Source of the DNA: JBFELO01 sp041552055
Lineage (GTDB): Bacteria > Acidobacteriota > Thermoanaerobaculia > Thermoanaerobaculales > Sulfomarinibacteraceae
DNA length: 14,262 nucleotides
Direction: 5' to 3'
Assembly (NCBI GenBank): GCA_041552055.1
Contig: JBFELO010000119.1
Span: 1 to 14,262, forward strand
Shown here: piece after piece, positions 14,254 to 14,262 of the stretch
Layout of the letters: each line of letters begins with the position of its first letter
Position numbering within the stretch: the first letter of the stretch is position 1
Position numbers and translations under genes: made by a program
Notes under the pieces: model-generated
The model's input: the letters and a program-made list of their open reading frames with translations, nothing else
What the model was told of the DNA's origin: nothing
Databases searched by the model: none

Positions 14254-14262
14254 ATTACCGCC

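Overview
The window looks like a chromosomal stretch from a GC-rich, diderm (Gram-negative) bacterium. It encodes a TonB-dependent outer-membrane receptor with a signal peptide, and its intergenic spacers carry short-period repeats and dispersed repeats of the CAGAGGCACAGAG type. Such spacers are common in large GC-rich genomes such as Acidobacteriota, Myxococcota and other former Deltaproteobacteria. The exact phylum cannot be read from the sequence. I see no rRNA, tRNA, CRISPR array, phage gene or transposase.

Left part (1-4514). A repeat-only spacer (1-266) is followed by a minus-strand radical SAM protein with an unusual C-x4-C-x2-C cluster motif. Next comes a non-coding element with inverted repeat ends (1243-1376), then a plus-strand tryptophanase (tnaA) with a strong ribosome-binding site. 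tnaA converges on, and overlaps by 41 nt, a minus-strand GT39-type membrane glycosyltransferase.

Central part (4719-10393) is the most interesting. A promoter whose -10 box lies inside a perfect 9-N9-9 palindrome precedes nikR, the nickel-responsive repressor, which has all four Ni ligands. nikR overlaps a TonB-dependent receptor (GTGA junction). After a 106-nt gap come a ZnuA-like periplasmic binding protein, an ABC ATPase (TGATG junction), an ABC-3 family permease with a TTG start, and a class I SAM methyltransferase (ATGA junction). This reads as one nickel-repressed uptake locus: outer-membrane receptor, periplasmic binding protein, inner-membrane ABC pump and a small-molecule methyltransferase. 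The binding protein lacks the second and third histidines of zinc-binding homologues, and the methyltransferase is translationally coupled to the permease. I therefore suggest uptake, or uptake plus processing, of a nickel chelate rather than free zinc. This is inference.

Right part (10408-14262). A CoA-pyrophosphatase-like Nudix hydrolase and an NAD(P)-dependent aldehyde dehydrogenase lie on the plus strand. An ACAD10/11-type phosphotransferase of the aminoglycoside-phosphotransferase fold converges from the minus strand. The spacers on both sides of the last gene hold hexanucleotide-type repeats that can form hairpins.
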